Assembly (NCBI RefSeq): GCF_030272615.1
Contig: NC_081406.1
Span: 110,497,283 to 110,557,282, forward strand
Direction of reading: 5' to 3'
Length of the DNA stretch: 60,000 nucleotides
From: Cryptomeria japonica
Taxonomy: Eukaryota; Streptophyta; Pinopsida; Cupressales; Cupressaceae
The position numbers and the translations under genes are program-made. The stretch's first letter is position 1, and each line of letters opens with the position of its first letter. The notes below the pieces were generated by a model. It worked only from the letters and a program-made list of their open reading frames with translations, was not told where the DNA came from and searched no databases. Positions 33,077 through 44,252 of this stretch are shown here, piece after piece.

Positions 33077-34844
33077 AAAAGTAGAAAAATAAAAAATAGT
33101 GAAAAAGCAGAAAAAATCAAAAACAGTAAAAAAGCAGAAAAATAAAAAATAGTGAAAAAGAAGCAAAATCAAAAACAGTGAAAAAACAAAAAAATAAAAA
33201 ATAGTGAAAAAGCAGAAAAAAAAACAAAAATCAAATATGAAAAAAAGTGCAATAAAAATAGACGGTGAAAACTTGGCAAACAGGTTCTATCTATCCGCTA
33301 GCTCTTCCATCTATTAGTTAATGCATCCTTCTGCTTGCATTCATTCATTTTCCATCAGCGTTGTTCATATCCATCATAAAGCCTTTGTACATACGCAGGC
33401 ATCCCGGGTGGCTTCTTGCCATGGTTTGGATAATTGGGTATATCATAATGAATTTGTTTCTAGGCTTGGGACAAAATCCTGCACCTAGTTGGGGGCAAAA
33501 TTATTGATCATTTTGAGTTTAATCAAATAGGTAGAACAACATTTAAACAACTCTTATCAAGCAAAAACTGAGACATATCCAACGTTGAACACAACCATCA
33601 AATTATCAACCATCAAACTATCACAAATGTCAGTCTAAGCACATCACACACTTTTCAATGGATGATATCTTTTGGATAATGATTTTAACATGATTGTTCA
33701 ACTTTTTTATCTTTATTTTCACTATCATGATTTCCTAGTGACTCCAGGATGTCTTTGATTAGAGGAACAAGGAAGAAATATGATATTTTTCTTGTCTGTT
33801 GTTTGTAAATTAATCTTTAATATGTGCAAATTTGTCTCGGGACATGCTCATCAGAGTATCATTGAAGACATTTCCGATTTGCATATTAAAATGATTAATA
33901 CTGTCAATTTTACGCAAGCAACACTCAGGTCATCATGGTTAAATTATACCTCGATGCTTGTGCTAACTTGCCATATCAAAATCCAGGAAATAAGTGCTCA
34001 GGTCATCATGGTTTAATTATACCATTGATGTTTACACCCACTTCTCACATTTCAAAAGCTCAATGATGACAAAAACACAATAACCTAGTGATTGGTTCGG
34101 TCGTAGCTTTGCATTTGCATTTAGCTTGCATTTCATTCTTGTGTGGGATCCTGCATATCCAAGGTTAAATCTATCGCAGGAATCATCAAGGTATCATCAT
34201 AAGTGTATACGTAATCAGACTGATGACTCATATCTCTCTTGATATTGTCAACCCAACAAAATTCTTATATTCCCCTCTCAACAGAACCAACATCAGCATA
34301 TCCAAATCTTCCTGCAACTTGATATCAACAAACTATCAGTTCTTTATCTAATCAACCTTATCAATTCTATCAATCAATCAAATTTAATCAATTCCATCAT
34401 GTCTTATACAGGAGGTATCTTTCCTGAAACCAGACGTTCTGATCATGTCTTATACAGGATATATCGTTCCTGAAACCAGACGCTTTGATCATCTTTGTCT
34501 TATATAGGAGGTGTCATTCCTGAAACCAGACTGAATCTTGATCTTATCAATCTAATTAATCAATCTTTATCAATAATCTAGAACCACATCACCATGATTA
34601 TAGAACTCGCATTTTCATCAAACACAGTTGTAGATATCAAATCATTTCTAATCGGGATATCAATTTAGCAAAGATCCAAAAACTCCAAAGGTCAATTATC
34701 TCAATTAATCTCTCGAGGGGGCATGATCGTATCACAATTTAGTAATCAAGAGCTGGGGCATCCTATCGAACCAATATCATCATCAAAATGAGATTATTCT
34801 TTGAATCAACGCGTCATCACACCTCGCTTCAAAGAGGGGCAAAA
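33077..34844 (+). other. 3' untranslated region with small tandem repeats and PPT
   Basis: It begins with an A-rich repeat of about 52 bp (TAGTGAAAAA at 33097, 33150, 33202). A ~73-bp repeat starts with CTCAGGTCATCATGGTT at 33924 and 33997. A 46-50 bp repeat has GTCTTATACAGG then CCTGAAACCAGAC at 34401, 34447 and 34497. The purine run AAAGAGGGGCAAAA at 34831-34844 abuts the 3' LTR and is the polypurine tract. The 78-codon frame at 33780 is not recognisable. Confidence 0.75.
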
Positions 34845-35881
34845 TGTATACACCTAAAAATGGTCTGAAGATAATTAATTCAATAAGCAATTATTTAATA
34901 AATCCTCCTTCCCAATTTAATTGAATTCATTAGCAATTTGATTAAATTCTTCCACTCATCTACTTATCAATAAATCTAAGGATTTATTTAATAGGTTCAT
35001 TTCAATAATCCCCTTTGATTAATTAATTCAAATTAATTAATTCTTCCCCATCAAATTCATTTCTTCTAATCTCCTAATTAATTAAAACAAATCAATTTAT
35101 GAGTTGTTGAGAATTAATTAGCCTTTTCCTATTATTTAAATTTTTAAATTCAAATTACCCGCATGCCTCCTAACTTCTAACGACCTAACCTAACCTCTTC
35201 TAAACCTAACCCATTCCATCTAACCCTAGGTTTAATTAAACTTATCTTAGCTTGCACATGCTAACCTCCTATGGTGTGGATACTCTCCCCTTGAGACACA
35301 TGGCATTCTTGGGCCACATGTCCCCTCTCTTGGAAGCCCCTTGACACTTGTCACTATAGAGATGACAAATGTCCCCTTTCCTCCAACCTCCTCCAATTTT
35401 ACCATTGATATCTCCAAACTCAATCTTGACCGTTGATTCCTACCACCTCACCCTTGGCCTTGGAAATCCTATAAACAGCCCCCCATTTTGGAGCAATAAG
35501 GATCCCATCTCATTTGCATTTTAGGCATTGTTACTATAGGCATATTATCTCTTAGCATATCATTTGAGCATTGTTATTATAAGCAATTGCATCTTAGAGA
35601 TCATTTTCTAGCATAATTGTTGAATCATGTAGCTTAATCATTCTCTTTTCTAACTTAATTGCATCATTATCATTTCAAATCCTCCATCTAGGTGTAGTCA
35701 AGTCACTACAATTTTCTTATCCAGATCTAAGAGAAAATCCACACTCACATCTCTTAGGAGGTGATATATCACTTTGCCATGGTTTTATCTTTCTTTGTTT
35801 TAAATTTGCTAACCATGCTTGTAATGATCTATTGAGTGTTTTGTGTTGTAGCTGCAGGTATCACACTTCATAGGCATGACA
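34845..35881 (+). repeat. 3' LTR of nested gypsy element
   Basis: Starts TGTATACACC and ends AGGCATGACA, directly followed by the TSD AATAT. Compared with the 5' LTR, several CG sites have become CA or TG (for example CACTCGTC against CACTCATC). Confidence 0.92.
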
Positions 35882-36410
35882 AATATTATGAAGAAGTTGG
35901 TGAGTGAAAATTTCAAAGACTGGCACAAAAGACTGTATGAAGCTCTCTAGGCGGATCACACATCTCGAAAAAGAGCTATAGGGATGTCACCTTTTGAACT
36001 GGTGTACGGCATGGGGGCTCAAGTGTCACTTCCCTTAGAACTTATAGCTTCAAAGTTATGGACTGTTATTGATGATGTATATTTTCAAGATTCTCTGGAG
36101 AAGCAGATTATGCATTTGATGAGGATTGATGAAGAAAGAGATAAATTGGTTGATTGGATTATAGAGCATCAAATGAGGGTCAAGAAAATATTTGACCAGA
36201 GAGCTAGGCCACATTTTTATGTTTGGCGATTAGGTTATGCTTTGGGATAGAAGAAGAGAACCAAAAGTTGCACATGCGAAGTTCGAGTCATTATGGAAAG
36301 GATCCTTTGCAATTCAAAAGGTAAAAGGGCCTAATTATTTCAAGCTAGCATATCATGATGGTAATATTCTTCCCTTGACCTATAATGGGTAGGATTTGAA
36401 GTTATATTAA
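35882..36410 (+). pseudogene. pol: Integrase C-terminal part of host gypsy
   Basis: Continuation of the integrase interrupted at 22615. When the nested element and one TSD copy are ignored, the frame passes directly from NLINI into MKKLVSENFKDWHKRLYEAL. A TAG at 35948 follows, then MSPFELVYGMGAQVSLPLE and KKIFDQRARPHFYVW. A frameshift near 36235 shifts to the frame reading EPKVAHAKFESLWKGSFAI, which corresponds to the usual C-terminal beta domain, with a TAG near 36390 and an end at about 36410. Confidence 0.85.
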
Positions 36411-36588
36411 TTTTAAGCACCAACCCTCTGCAAGTCTTGTACATAAGTTTTGTTGTGTTTGGCTTGTTGTTTCAGTTCTATTTTTGTGTTTGTTTTGGTT
36501 CTTTTGATTTAAGGCTCATTTGTGAAACCAGAGATCCTGAGGTTCATGTCTTGGTCCCTTACTATCCCAGTCCCCAGTCAGATCCAAT
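36411..36588 (+). other. 3' untranslated region of host gypsy
   Basis: Short spacer between pol and the 3' LTR. No clear polypurine tract adjoins the LTR; the bases before it (CCCCAGTCAGATCCAA) are mixed. The frame at 36437-36622 runs into the LTR and is not a gene. Confidence 0.5.
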
Positions 36589-37553
36589 GTTAGTCCTCCC
36601 TACTTTTATTAAGAAATTTTAAATTTGAAGGTCGCCTTTTAAATGATTACTTTCCTTTTGGTCATGTATTTATTCTCTTTGAACCTGAGTCATTGAACCT
36701 TTTCTAAGTTCAAAGTTTAAAGCGCGCTTTAAAGAATTTTCTTCATGGCTTATGTCTCTTTTCCAGTTTAGTTATTGTTTTTGTTTTAAACTAAACTTCT
36801 TTAACTCTCATGTGGAGTTAATCATTTGACTCTAGTTTATTTGTAACAGACTATCATAGCCTGCCAGATATATATATTATTTTAGAAGTCTTTTTAAATG
36901 TCTGAAAAACTTTGATTTGAAAGAACAAACTTAATTTTCTTTGAATTTTAGTGTAGACATTTTTGGTACATGAATGGAATGATATTTTGATACGATGTTC
37001 AAATTTGTGTGTTTGAATGATAGAGAAATCTTTGTTGGGATTTATGCTTATGTGCAGAATATTTTATTTCATTACCAGGTCTTTCTAAGTCTGTCAATTC
37101 ATTGATCTTTTTTTATTTTTATTTTTAAAAGTTCCACATTGTTGTTTAAATTATTTTGATCCCCCTTGTCCTATGAGGCATGAGCGAGTATCGATCATCA
37201 TTTATGTTACATTGAGTATTCTTGGTGGATTAAGTTTTTATATTGAATGGATATGTGCAAGAGTAAAGTCTATGAGCTTTACATTCATTGATAATCATCT
37301 TGTAGTGTTCTTTTGTGTTGACAAATGAATGTGAAATCCTTTCTCACTTTTTGGTCAGAAGTGTGTTTCTTTCTGAGTTATTTGTATAAAAATTCATTGA
37401 ATATCTTACGAGGAGCTGCACTCTTATGCAGAGGGTAAACCAAAACTCGGTTCACCCAACTGTTGGTTCATTTTCTTTTTCATGAAGGGTATCCATGAGT
37501 CATCATCTTAAAATACATATATATGAAAGGAAAGGAAAATATGTTAACCAACA
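36589..37553 (+). repeat. 3' LTR of host gypsy element
   Basis: Starts TGTTAGTCCTCCCTACTTTT, ends TTAACCAACA, and is followed by TSD GGTTT. Confidence 0.9.
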
Positions 37554-38297
37554 GGTTTACTATTTTTCATGGTTTTTTTATTAAGAAAAATTATTAAGAG
37601 TTTGGGGAGTTTATCTAGAAGTTGCAAGAGTTTCTCTCTATGTTTGAGCTCTACATTTAGGGTTCTATTAGATGTATTATGTAGCAAAAGTGTATACTAT
37701 TATTTGATGTATTTAGCAAAAAGCATGATGTCAAAACTATGTCCCAATTTATTTATATATTTGACATTTGTTACATTAATTTTAGATCCATTTGGTTGTG
37801 CTCTGATGAAATTTTTTGTATACCTAATTTCTCTATTCATATTTTTTCAAATTTGAAATAAAAGTTCAACTAATCTTCAAATATTTATTTTCATGTTAGC
37901 AAGGGGTTATTACAGTGGTATCAAAGCTTTGGTATCATGAGTCTAAGGGTTTGATAGATTTTATGTATTTGAGTGAAAGGGAGATAAGGTATTCGCGGTG
38001 AGAGAGGAATACGGGGCTTTTGGACAGTTCTTTCCCAAAAGAAACATAAATATAAGCTCCATAGAAGGTGAGTATGGGCGATACTAAGGAAATGCATTGA
38101 TAGTTTCTTCAAGACACCAAAATGATTAAAAAAACCTATAGAAATCCTTATGGAGACCAAAATAGTAATGAGACTACTTATAGAGAAACTGTAAGGTTTG
38201 GTGTCTACACATGAGAAAAGAACTTTTCCAAAGGTTGCTAAATATCCAAAATCATCCTATTCCAAATCTTGACAAAGTATTTTCTTACCTATACAGA
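37554..38297. repeat. Second part of tandem-duplication copy B
   Basis: It matches copy A from 15182 to 15924 almost base for base: TTTACTATTTTTCATGG, the LTR end GGGGTTATTACA, then TGGTATCAAAGC at 37917, and the leader to CTTACCTATACAG. Similarity stops near 38297, where unduplicated sequence begins. The 95-codon frame at 37569 lies in LTR sequence. Confidence 0.85.
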
Positions 38298-39720
38298 ATT
38301 TGGAACCATTTACACAAAGTTGGAAATGAAAACAACACAAGTAACCAATAGCTAACCCACAACCATACATTACCTTCTAATCATTAGAGAATTGGCTATA
38401 GAAAAAAAGGGCTAAGCCATTATAACAAACAAATAAAATAATTAAGAGCATAGCAATTGTCCAGACTACCTTAACCTAAACCATAAGTTTTAACAAGGAT
38501 ACAATAATCTCCATGTCCAATGAAATAAAGATAAGACATACAATGCAAAGTAGAATAATGGTTTTTAGAAAGGCTCGTAAAACCTTCAACAAAGGGTTTT
38601 TCCAAGATCCCTTAACCTTAACCATCATATTGGGTTTTACCATGGCTACCAAAATCATCTCGCAACAATCAGGAATAACTCCTCAACAACAAATCCTAAC
38701 CTCTCCTACGAAACCCCTCTCCACCTCAATAGGAATAGAAAAGGGGAAAACCACGAAGAAGAGAAGTAATGCTTGATCCACCACCATATCCAACTAGCCA
38801 AATAAAAGAAGAGATCTTACAAATTCTCTTCCAATCTCTCCCACAAGGAAACTCACGACCTCCATAGAGACCACAACTACATTAATAAGAACCATAGAAG
38901 AGGAAGAAAGGAATAAAAAAAAAAAATCCCTTCCACAACCACAAGGAAAAACTCAACCTCAATAGGAGAAGACTCCACCTCCATAGGAGGAAAACAAAAA
39001 TGGACAAAAATAATAAAAACATGAGCCCTCATAAGAACAATAAAAAATTGAAAATCACTAAGCTCCAACAAGACTGAATGTAGCCTCAAAAAGAGAAACC
39101 ACCCTTAACAAAAAATTGGGAAACCATTCTAAATTTATTATACATTCAAAATATAAGTTTCAAAGTAAGAAAAATTGCACATGAGGAATAACTTATATCA
39201 AATATCAAACTTTATATATTAAAATGTAGAATAATTATGTGTGTACATATACAAAAGTGGCATATATGATGACTCAATAAAAGATATATGAAATGTGGCA
39301 TATCCCATAGAGAGATCTAATTGCAAAATATGTCATACACTATATACATCTTAATACAAAATGTTGTATATGCCATATAGATCTAAATACAATATGTGGC
39401 ATATGTCATATGGATCCAAAAGTGATGCTATACATCTCTAGAAAATCCTAATCTACTACTAGATCATCAAAATGGAACCTCTTCAAAGTACATCATGCCT
39501 CTAGAGATGAATGTGCAATAACAATCAAAACCACAAATTAGATTAATTATGTACTAGATAATTTGTAATTGGACCAAATAAAAATAAAAATCAATATGTA
39601 TGCTAAATTATAGTTTCTCTAAAATTTAATTTTGATTACCTCATCTATCAGTCCTTTCCCTAAAAGAAAATCCTTGTATGATGCTTCACTATGATGACAA
39701 AAAATCCTAGAATATATTAT
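38298..39720. other. Spacer, nothing recognised
   Basis: It contains short frames without a known product and a patch (39240-39430) with repeated GGCATAT and CATATG words at irregular spacing. No LTR edge was found before 39721. Confidence 0.45.
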
Positions 39721-40959
39721 TGTAACTTTGGGTAGAATGAGCTATTGATCTATTTTCATTGATGTCAGCATTCTTTGGTTGTTATTAGTGATTGGTTGGT
39801 ATAGTTGATGTTGAGTTTCTTGTGCAATTCTTCTGAGAGATTTTCTAGTCCACATATCTTCTATATTGTACATCTATTCACGTCGCTTGGTCATGTTGTT
39901 AAGAAGTGTTTAGAGATGTTAGATTATAGATTTGGTTCTCCAAATTACTGTGCTAAGGAAATTGCATTCACTAGTGTGTGACAATGTTTGACAATGTTTC
40001 CATGTGAAATAAATGCTTCACATTTTTCTGCTTTATGGTTTTCAGTGTTGTGGTTTTGGAGATAAGTTGATAATGTTCTTAGCTTCATTATATTTAGTTG
40101 GCATGAGTTCTTGGGCTTCTAAAGTGCTGTTTCAAACTTTGATGGTGTTTACTCTAGGTTTGGCTGATCTCATGTGTTTATAGTTTGCATTATTGCTCTG
40201 ATGATTATGGATCATTGCATAATGTGTATGATATTTATTTTGGTCTCAGTTAAGACATGTTCTAGTCCACTTTACATTGTTTTCCAACACATAAATGTTT
40301 AGTGTTGACCTAATTTGAATTGTGTTTTCTTAAGATGCTTAGTTGACTTTAGGAGATTTTTCATATGCAAAGATGATATAAATAAATGATAATTTGTTGA
40401 GGATGATATGTGTGTTGAGAGTGTGAAAATGTGAATGGAAAGGAAGTGAGTTGTGGCATATGTGTATATGATGAAGGTGTATGAAAGAGGATCTATCTCC
40501 CTGGTTCTTTGATAAGTGTTGTTAGAGTTGGTAAAAAGTGTCGAGTTGTGTGAAATTTTGTGTTAGCTACCAGAAGCATGAGCCAAAGGTATCTAAAGAT
40601 CTTATGGCTGTAGAGGTATATCAGTGGTGGATTATTTCTCTTTTATTCTTCTTAATTTGGGTAGTGAGCCTTTCTTTGTAAAAATCACGTTAATCAATGT
40701 CACCCTAATATGTGTTCATATATTAACAATAGCATTCTCTGTGGCCTTTCACTTAACAAATTTTTCCACATAAAATCTAGTGTTTCATTGTGTATAATGT
40801 GTTCTCCTTTTTATGTTCTTTCATTCTCATATCTTTCTATGAATTAAGTGATAAAAGTTAAGTTGTTGTGGATTTGATTTTAGGAAAACATTTTAAAATA
40901 TGTTGTACAATTAACTCACTACCCCCTCTTAGTTTTGTTATGCATAATTACATTAAACA
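39721..40959 (+). repeat. Putative copia 5' LTR
   Basis: The end is supported by ACTACCCCCTCTTAG, then TTACATTAAACA, followed by ATTGATATTTGAGC (a degenerate form of ATTGGTATCAGAGC) as PBS. The start TGTAACTTTGGG is chosen because TTTTCATTGATGTCA follows about 35 bases in, as in the copia LTRs on the minus strand. The partner LTR is absent, so the start is tentative. Confidence 0.5.
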
Positions 40960-41016
40960 ATTGATATTTGAGCTTCAGTTCCTTAGAGAAGACCTTAACT
41001 GCTCGAGAAGATCTCT

Positions 41017-41841
41017 ATGGTGCACAAATTGACATTCCCTATGTTTGATGGATCTGACTATTCTTTTTGAAAAGTGAAGATGTAAGGTTACTCGATTTCC
41101 CTTCTCTATGAAGTTTGGAAGGTTGTTACACAAAAGTACACTAAAATGTAGACAAAGGTGGACACTCTAGATGAGATCAATGAATTTCAAGATAATAAAA
41201 AGCCAAGGTTTTTTATCTTTAGTGCACTTTCTAAGATCGAATTAACAAAAGTTGTATCTTTGGAATTTTCTTATGAGGTTTGGAATAAATTAGAAAAGAC
41301 TTATGAAGGAGATGATACAGTCAAACAAGATGAGTTTTTTGAATGCTAAATCTAAATATGAAATCTTATGAATGGATGAAGAAGACAATATAACTAGTTA
41401 CCTGCAAAAGATAGATGATGTTGTAAATAAGATCAGAGGTCTTGGTGGTAACTTGACAGGAGATGGAGTTGTGAAAAAGGTACTCAAAACTCTTACTAAA
41501 CCGTATGCCTCTAAGATCTTAGGAATAGAAGAATCATAGAATAATAATAAGTATACTAGAGAATACTTGTATGGCTCATTACTTTCTTTTGTGATGAGAG
41601 AATATTTGGTACTACTAGTGCAAGAACAAAACTTGCATTTTAGGCTACTAAATTAGTGAAAGATGAGGAATATGATGAAGAGAAGTTTGATGAGCTTGAG
41701 GCAAACTTTATGAGAAGAATGAAGAAAGTAACTAGAAAATACAAAGGTAAATTACCCTTTAAATGTTTCAACTGTGGAAAGATAGATCATTATGCTTCTA
41801 GATGTCTTGATCGAATTGCAAATCAAAGAATAATGAAATAA
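41017..41841 (+). pseudogene. gag: copia gag, decayed
   Basis: I start at the ATG of MVHKLTFPMFDGSDYSF, the usual copia gag opening, about 60 bp after the PBS. EFSYEVWNKLEKTYEGDD is the gag-polypeptide (UBN2-like) core. Stops and a frameshift follow near 41346. The zinc knuckle CFNCGKIDHYASRC (41764-41805) keeps C, C, H and C but has Asp for the usual Gly before His. It would package element RNA. Confidence 0.75.
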
Positions 41842-41853
41842 AAGTAAAGTTAA

Positions 41854-43330
41854 ATGGGAAGAATTATTATGTTAGAGAAGATGAAAATATTTTTTATGAT
41901 GAATTTGATCATGAAGAAGATAATGAATTTTCTCTTGGTGGTAAAGGAAGAATCTTCTTCTGCTGACCCTAGGAAAATTGTGAAGGAAAAATCATTGGAA
42001 GATGCTACTATAATATCTTTTTTTCATGTTAGAAGAGATAAATTTGAATGGATTATTAATAGTGGATGTTAAAATCATATGATTGGTGAAAATAGTAATT
42101 TTATAAAACTTGAAAATTTTTATAGAGGTTTTGTTGGATTTGGACATTATCAGATGGCTAGGATAGTTGGAATTGGTTCTATCATTTTTTATGGCAAACA
42201 TAATACTGAAAATGTTTGATGTGTTAAAGGATTAAATTGTAATCTTTTGAGTTGGTTAATTATGTAGAAATGGATATAATCTTGATTTTCATGATGATGG
42301 ATGTGAGATCAGAAAAAAGGTCTAAAAGTGTGATTATTGCAGGATAGAGGACAAATGGCAAATATTGCCTGCTAGCATAGATCAAGAATGTCAAGTTGGA
42401 AAACAAACAAGGAGAACTTTTAGAGTTAAGGAAAAATATTCTACTAGGCTATTGGAATTAGTGCCCACTAATCTTTGTGTTCTGACAAGAACAAGAAGTC
42501 AACAAGGTGATATGTATCATGCTCTTATTGATGATTACTGTAGAATGACCTAGGTTACTTTCTTAAAAGAAAAATCAAAAGCTCTAGAAAAGTTCAATAA
42601 ATTCAATGCCATGGTTGAAAATGAGATAGATAGAAGAATAAAATGTTTGAGGTCTAACAGAGGTGGAGAGTTTACTTCTAATGAGTACAATACTTTTTGT
42701 GAGAATCATGGGATAAGAAAAAATTTGTCTACTCCTATGACGCTATAGTAGAATGGTGTAATTGAATGGATGAATAAAACAATTCAAGAGGCTTCTAGAA
42801 CAATCATGAATGAAGTAAGCCTACCATAAATATACTGGAAAGAAGAAATACATACTACAACATATACACTTAACAAAGTACAAATTAGCATAAATTATGG
42901 GAAGATATCTTATGAACTATGGTATGGAAGGACTTCGTCTCTAAAATATTTTAGAGTATTTGGAAGTAAATGTTATATCAGAAGAGATGAAGAGAATTTG
43001 GGAAAGTTTGACACAAGAGATGATGAAGGTATATTCCCTGGCTAATCTACTAAAAGAAAAGCTTACAAATGTTATAACAAAAGACTGAGAAGAATTGTTG
43101 AAAGCACAAATATGAAATTTGATGAAGACACTTCAAAGAAAATAGTTGTAGATATGGGATATGAATCAAATGAGTCTACTAGTAAACCAAAAGAAGAAAG
43201 GCTGTAGAAATAGAAATGCAAAATGATAAGGAAGATGCTCCAAAAATTGCTCCTAAGACTATGAGGTATGTGTAGAAGAATCATTCAGAGAGACAAACTA
43301 TTAGAGACAAAAACAGAGGTGTTATCACAT
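41854..43330 (+). pseudogene. pol: copia protease and integrase, decayed
   Basis: The protease motif near 42040 reads EWIINSGC where WIIDSGC is expected, so the catalytic Asp is Asn. The GAG-pre-integrase part is poor, with many stops. Integrase is clear from about 42480: ALIDDYCRMT (first D), KCLRSNRGGEFTS (second position Asn in place of Asp), NGVIEWMNKTIQEASRTIM (E), and GKISYELWYGRTSSLKYFRVF. The C-terminal part reads KCYNKRLRRIVESTN. Stops near 42551, 42747, 42828 and 43044 break it. Confidence 0.75.
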
Positions 43331-43439
43331 GTAAATATGTTGAAGAATAGGTGAACTTATGCTTAATTTTAGAGAGAGAGACAAAAACAATAAAAGAATC
43401 TTGCAATGATCAACATTGGATGAAAGACATGAAAGAAAA

Positions 43440-44081
43440 ATTGGAATAGATTGAAAAGAACCAGACATAGGAACTTGTCCCAAGACCAACTGACATAAAT
43501 GTGATAGTAACTAAATGGGTATTTCAAAACAAACTAGATGAATATGGAAGCATAGTAAGGAATAAGGCAATACCTATTTGTAAAGGCTACTCAGACATAG
43601 AAGGGATAGAATTTGAGGAAACTTATGCTCTTGTGACAAAAATGGAAGCTATCAGATTGTTTCTAGATTTTACCACATGCAAGGATTTCAAGGTCTATCA
43701 AATGGATGTGAATACATTTGTGAATGGAGAATTAAAAGTAGTGTATATAGAGAAACCAAAAGGATTCATGATATCAGATACTTTAGATATGGTCTACAAA
43801 CTGAAAAAGGTGTTGTATGGATTGAATCAAGCTCTCATAAATTTGTAAGCAAGGCTTGATAGGTATTTGCTGAAGCAATAATTTTAGAAAGATACCACCG
43901 ACAATAATCTCTATTTTAAGGTTGAGGAAAATAATATCCTAATTGTAGCTATTCATGTGGATGACATAATGTTTGGAGGAAATGATAGTATGTGCAATAA
44001 GTTTTCTAATGAGATGCAAGAAGAGTTTGAAATGTTTAAGATTGGAGAAATGAATTTCTTTCTTGGTTTACAAGTTAGAGA
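43440..44081 (+). pseudogene. pol: copia RT, truncated
   Basis: VIVTKWVFQNKLDEYGS, CKGYSDIEGIEFEETYA, FKVYQMDVNTFVNGELK, KKVLYGLNQAL and AIHVDDIMFGG are the copia RT blocks in order. The catalytic site is HVDD where YVDD is usual. A TAA at 43846 and further stops interrupt it. It ends at EMNFFLGLQV, after which the sequence turns into GA repeats, so the last RT part and RNase H are missing. Confidence 0.82.
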
Positions 44082-44133
44082 GAGAGTGGGTGGGGATAAG
44101 GTGAGAGAGAGGGAGGCGGGAAGGAATGGGATG

Positions 44134-44208
<75 letters not shown>

Positions 44209-44252
44209 GATTGAAAGATAGGAAGAGACCTTAGAGAGAGAGATCAAGTGAG
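44082..44252. repeat. Purine (GA)n tract at element junction
   Basis: Purine-rich tract containing an uninterrupted GA run from about 44137 to 44206, flanked by less regular GA/GGGA sequence. Frames through it (polar Arg-Glu or Ser-Leu repeats) are artefacts. It separates the broken copia RT from the minus-strand copia LTR. Confidence 0.9.

Larger units (their letters stand above)
22616..35881 (+). mobile_element. Nested Tat-like Ty3/gypsy element, full length, 13.3 kb
   Basis: LTRs of 1045 and 1037 bp, TG...CA ends and a TSD AATAT at 22611-22615 and 35882-35886. PBS, long leader, gag, protease, G-patch, RT, degenerate RNase H, archaeal-type RNase H, integrase and polypurine tract are all present in order. 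From about 27525 to 33074 the pol region stays in one frame with no frameshift but many stops. The order with aRNase H after RNase H is typical for the Tat lineage of plant gypsy elements. The LTRs differ at scattered sites, many of them CG against CA or TG. Confidence 0.92.
16319..37553 (+). mobile_element. Ty3/gypsy element with aRNase H before RT, carrying a nested gypsy
   Basis: Complete but decayed element with 970- and 965-bp LTRs, TG...CA ends and a 5-bp TSD GGTTT at 16314-16318 and 37554-37558. The uninterrupted copy A of the flanking duplication shows the empty site. Net length without the nested element is about 8 kb. Domain order is gag, aspartic protease, archaeal-type RNase H, RT, degenerate RNase H, integrase; no chromodomain is seen. 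The frame has several shifts and stops, so it cannot move by itself. The nested element (22616-35881) splits the integrase. Confidence 0.9.
39721..44081 (+). mobile_element. Ty1/copia element, broken in RT (plus strand)
   Basis: A putative 5' LTR, PBS, gag, protease, integrase and most of RT are present on the plus strand, in copia order (integrase before RT). The coding sequence breaks off at the RT motif FFLGLQV and is replaced by a GA-rich tract, then by the minus-strand copia LTR at 44253. The missing RNase H and 3' LTR may lie beyond the right edge of the window. Stops and frameshifts are frequent. Confidence 0.8.

Noticed and set aside
36411-36588. Chromodomain or extra ORF after the host gypsy integrase
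   Set aside because: The pol frame ends near 36410 and the remaining sequence before the LTR is short and not open.
38476-39089. Possible host gene on either strand
   Set aside because: Short overlapping frames of low complexity with no motif, start context or homologue that I recognise.
39240-39430. Phased CATATG/GGCATAT motif array
   Set aside because: Words recur but at irregular spacing, unlike the 21-22 bp arrays, and no element structure surrounds them.
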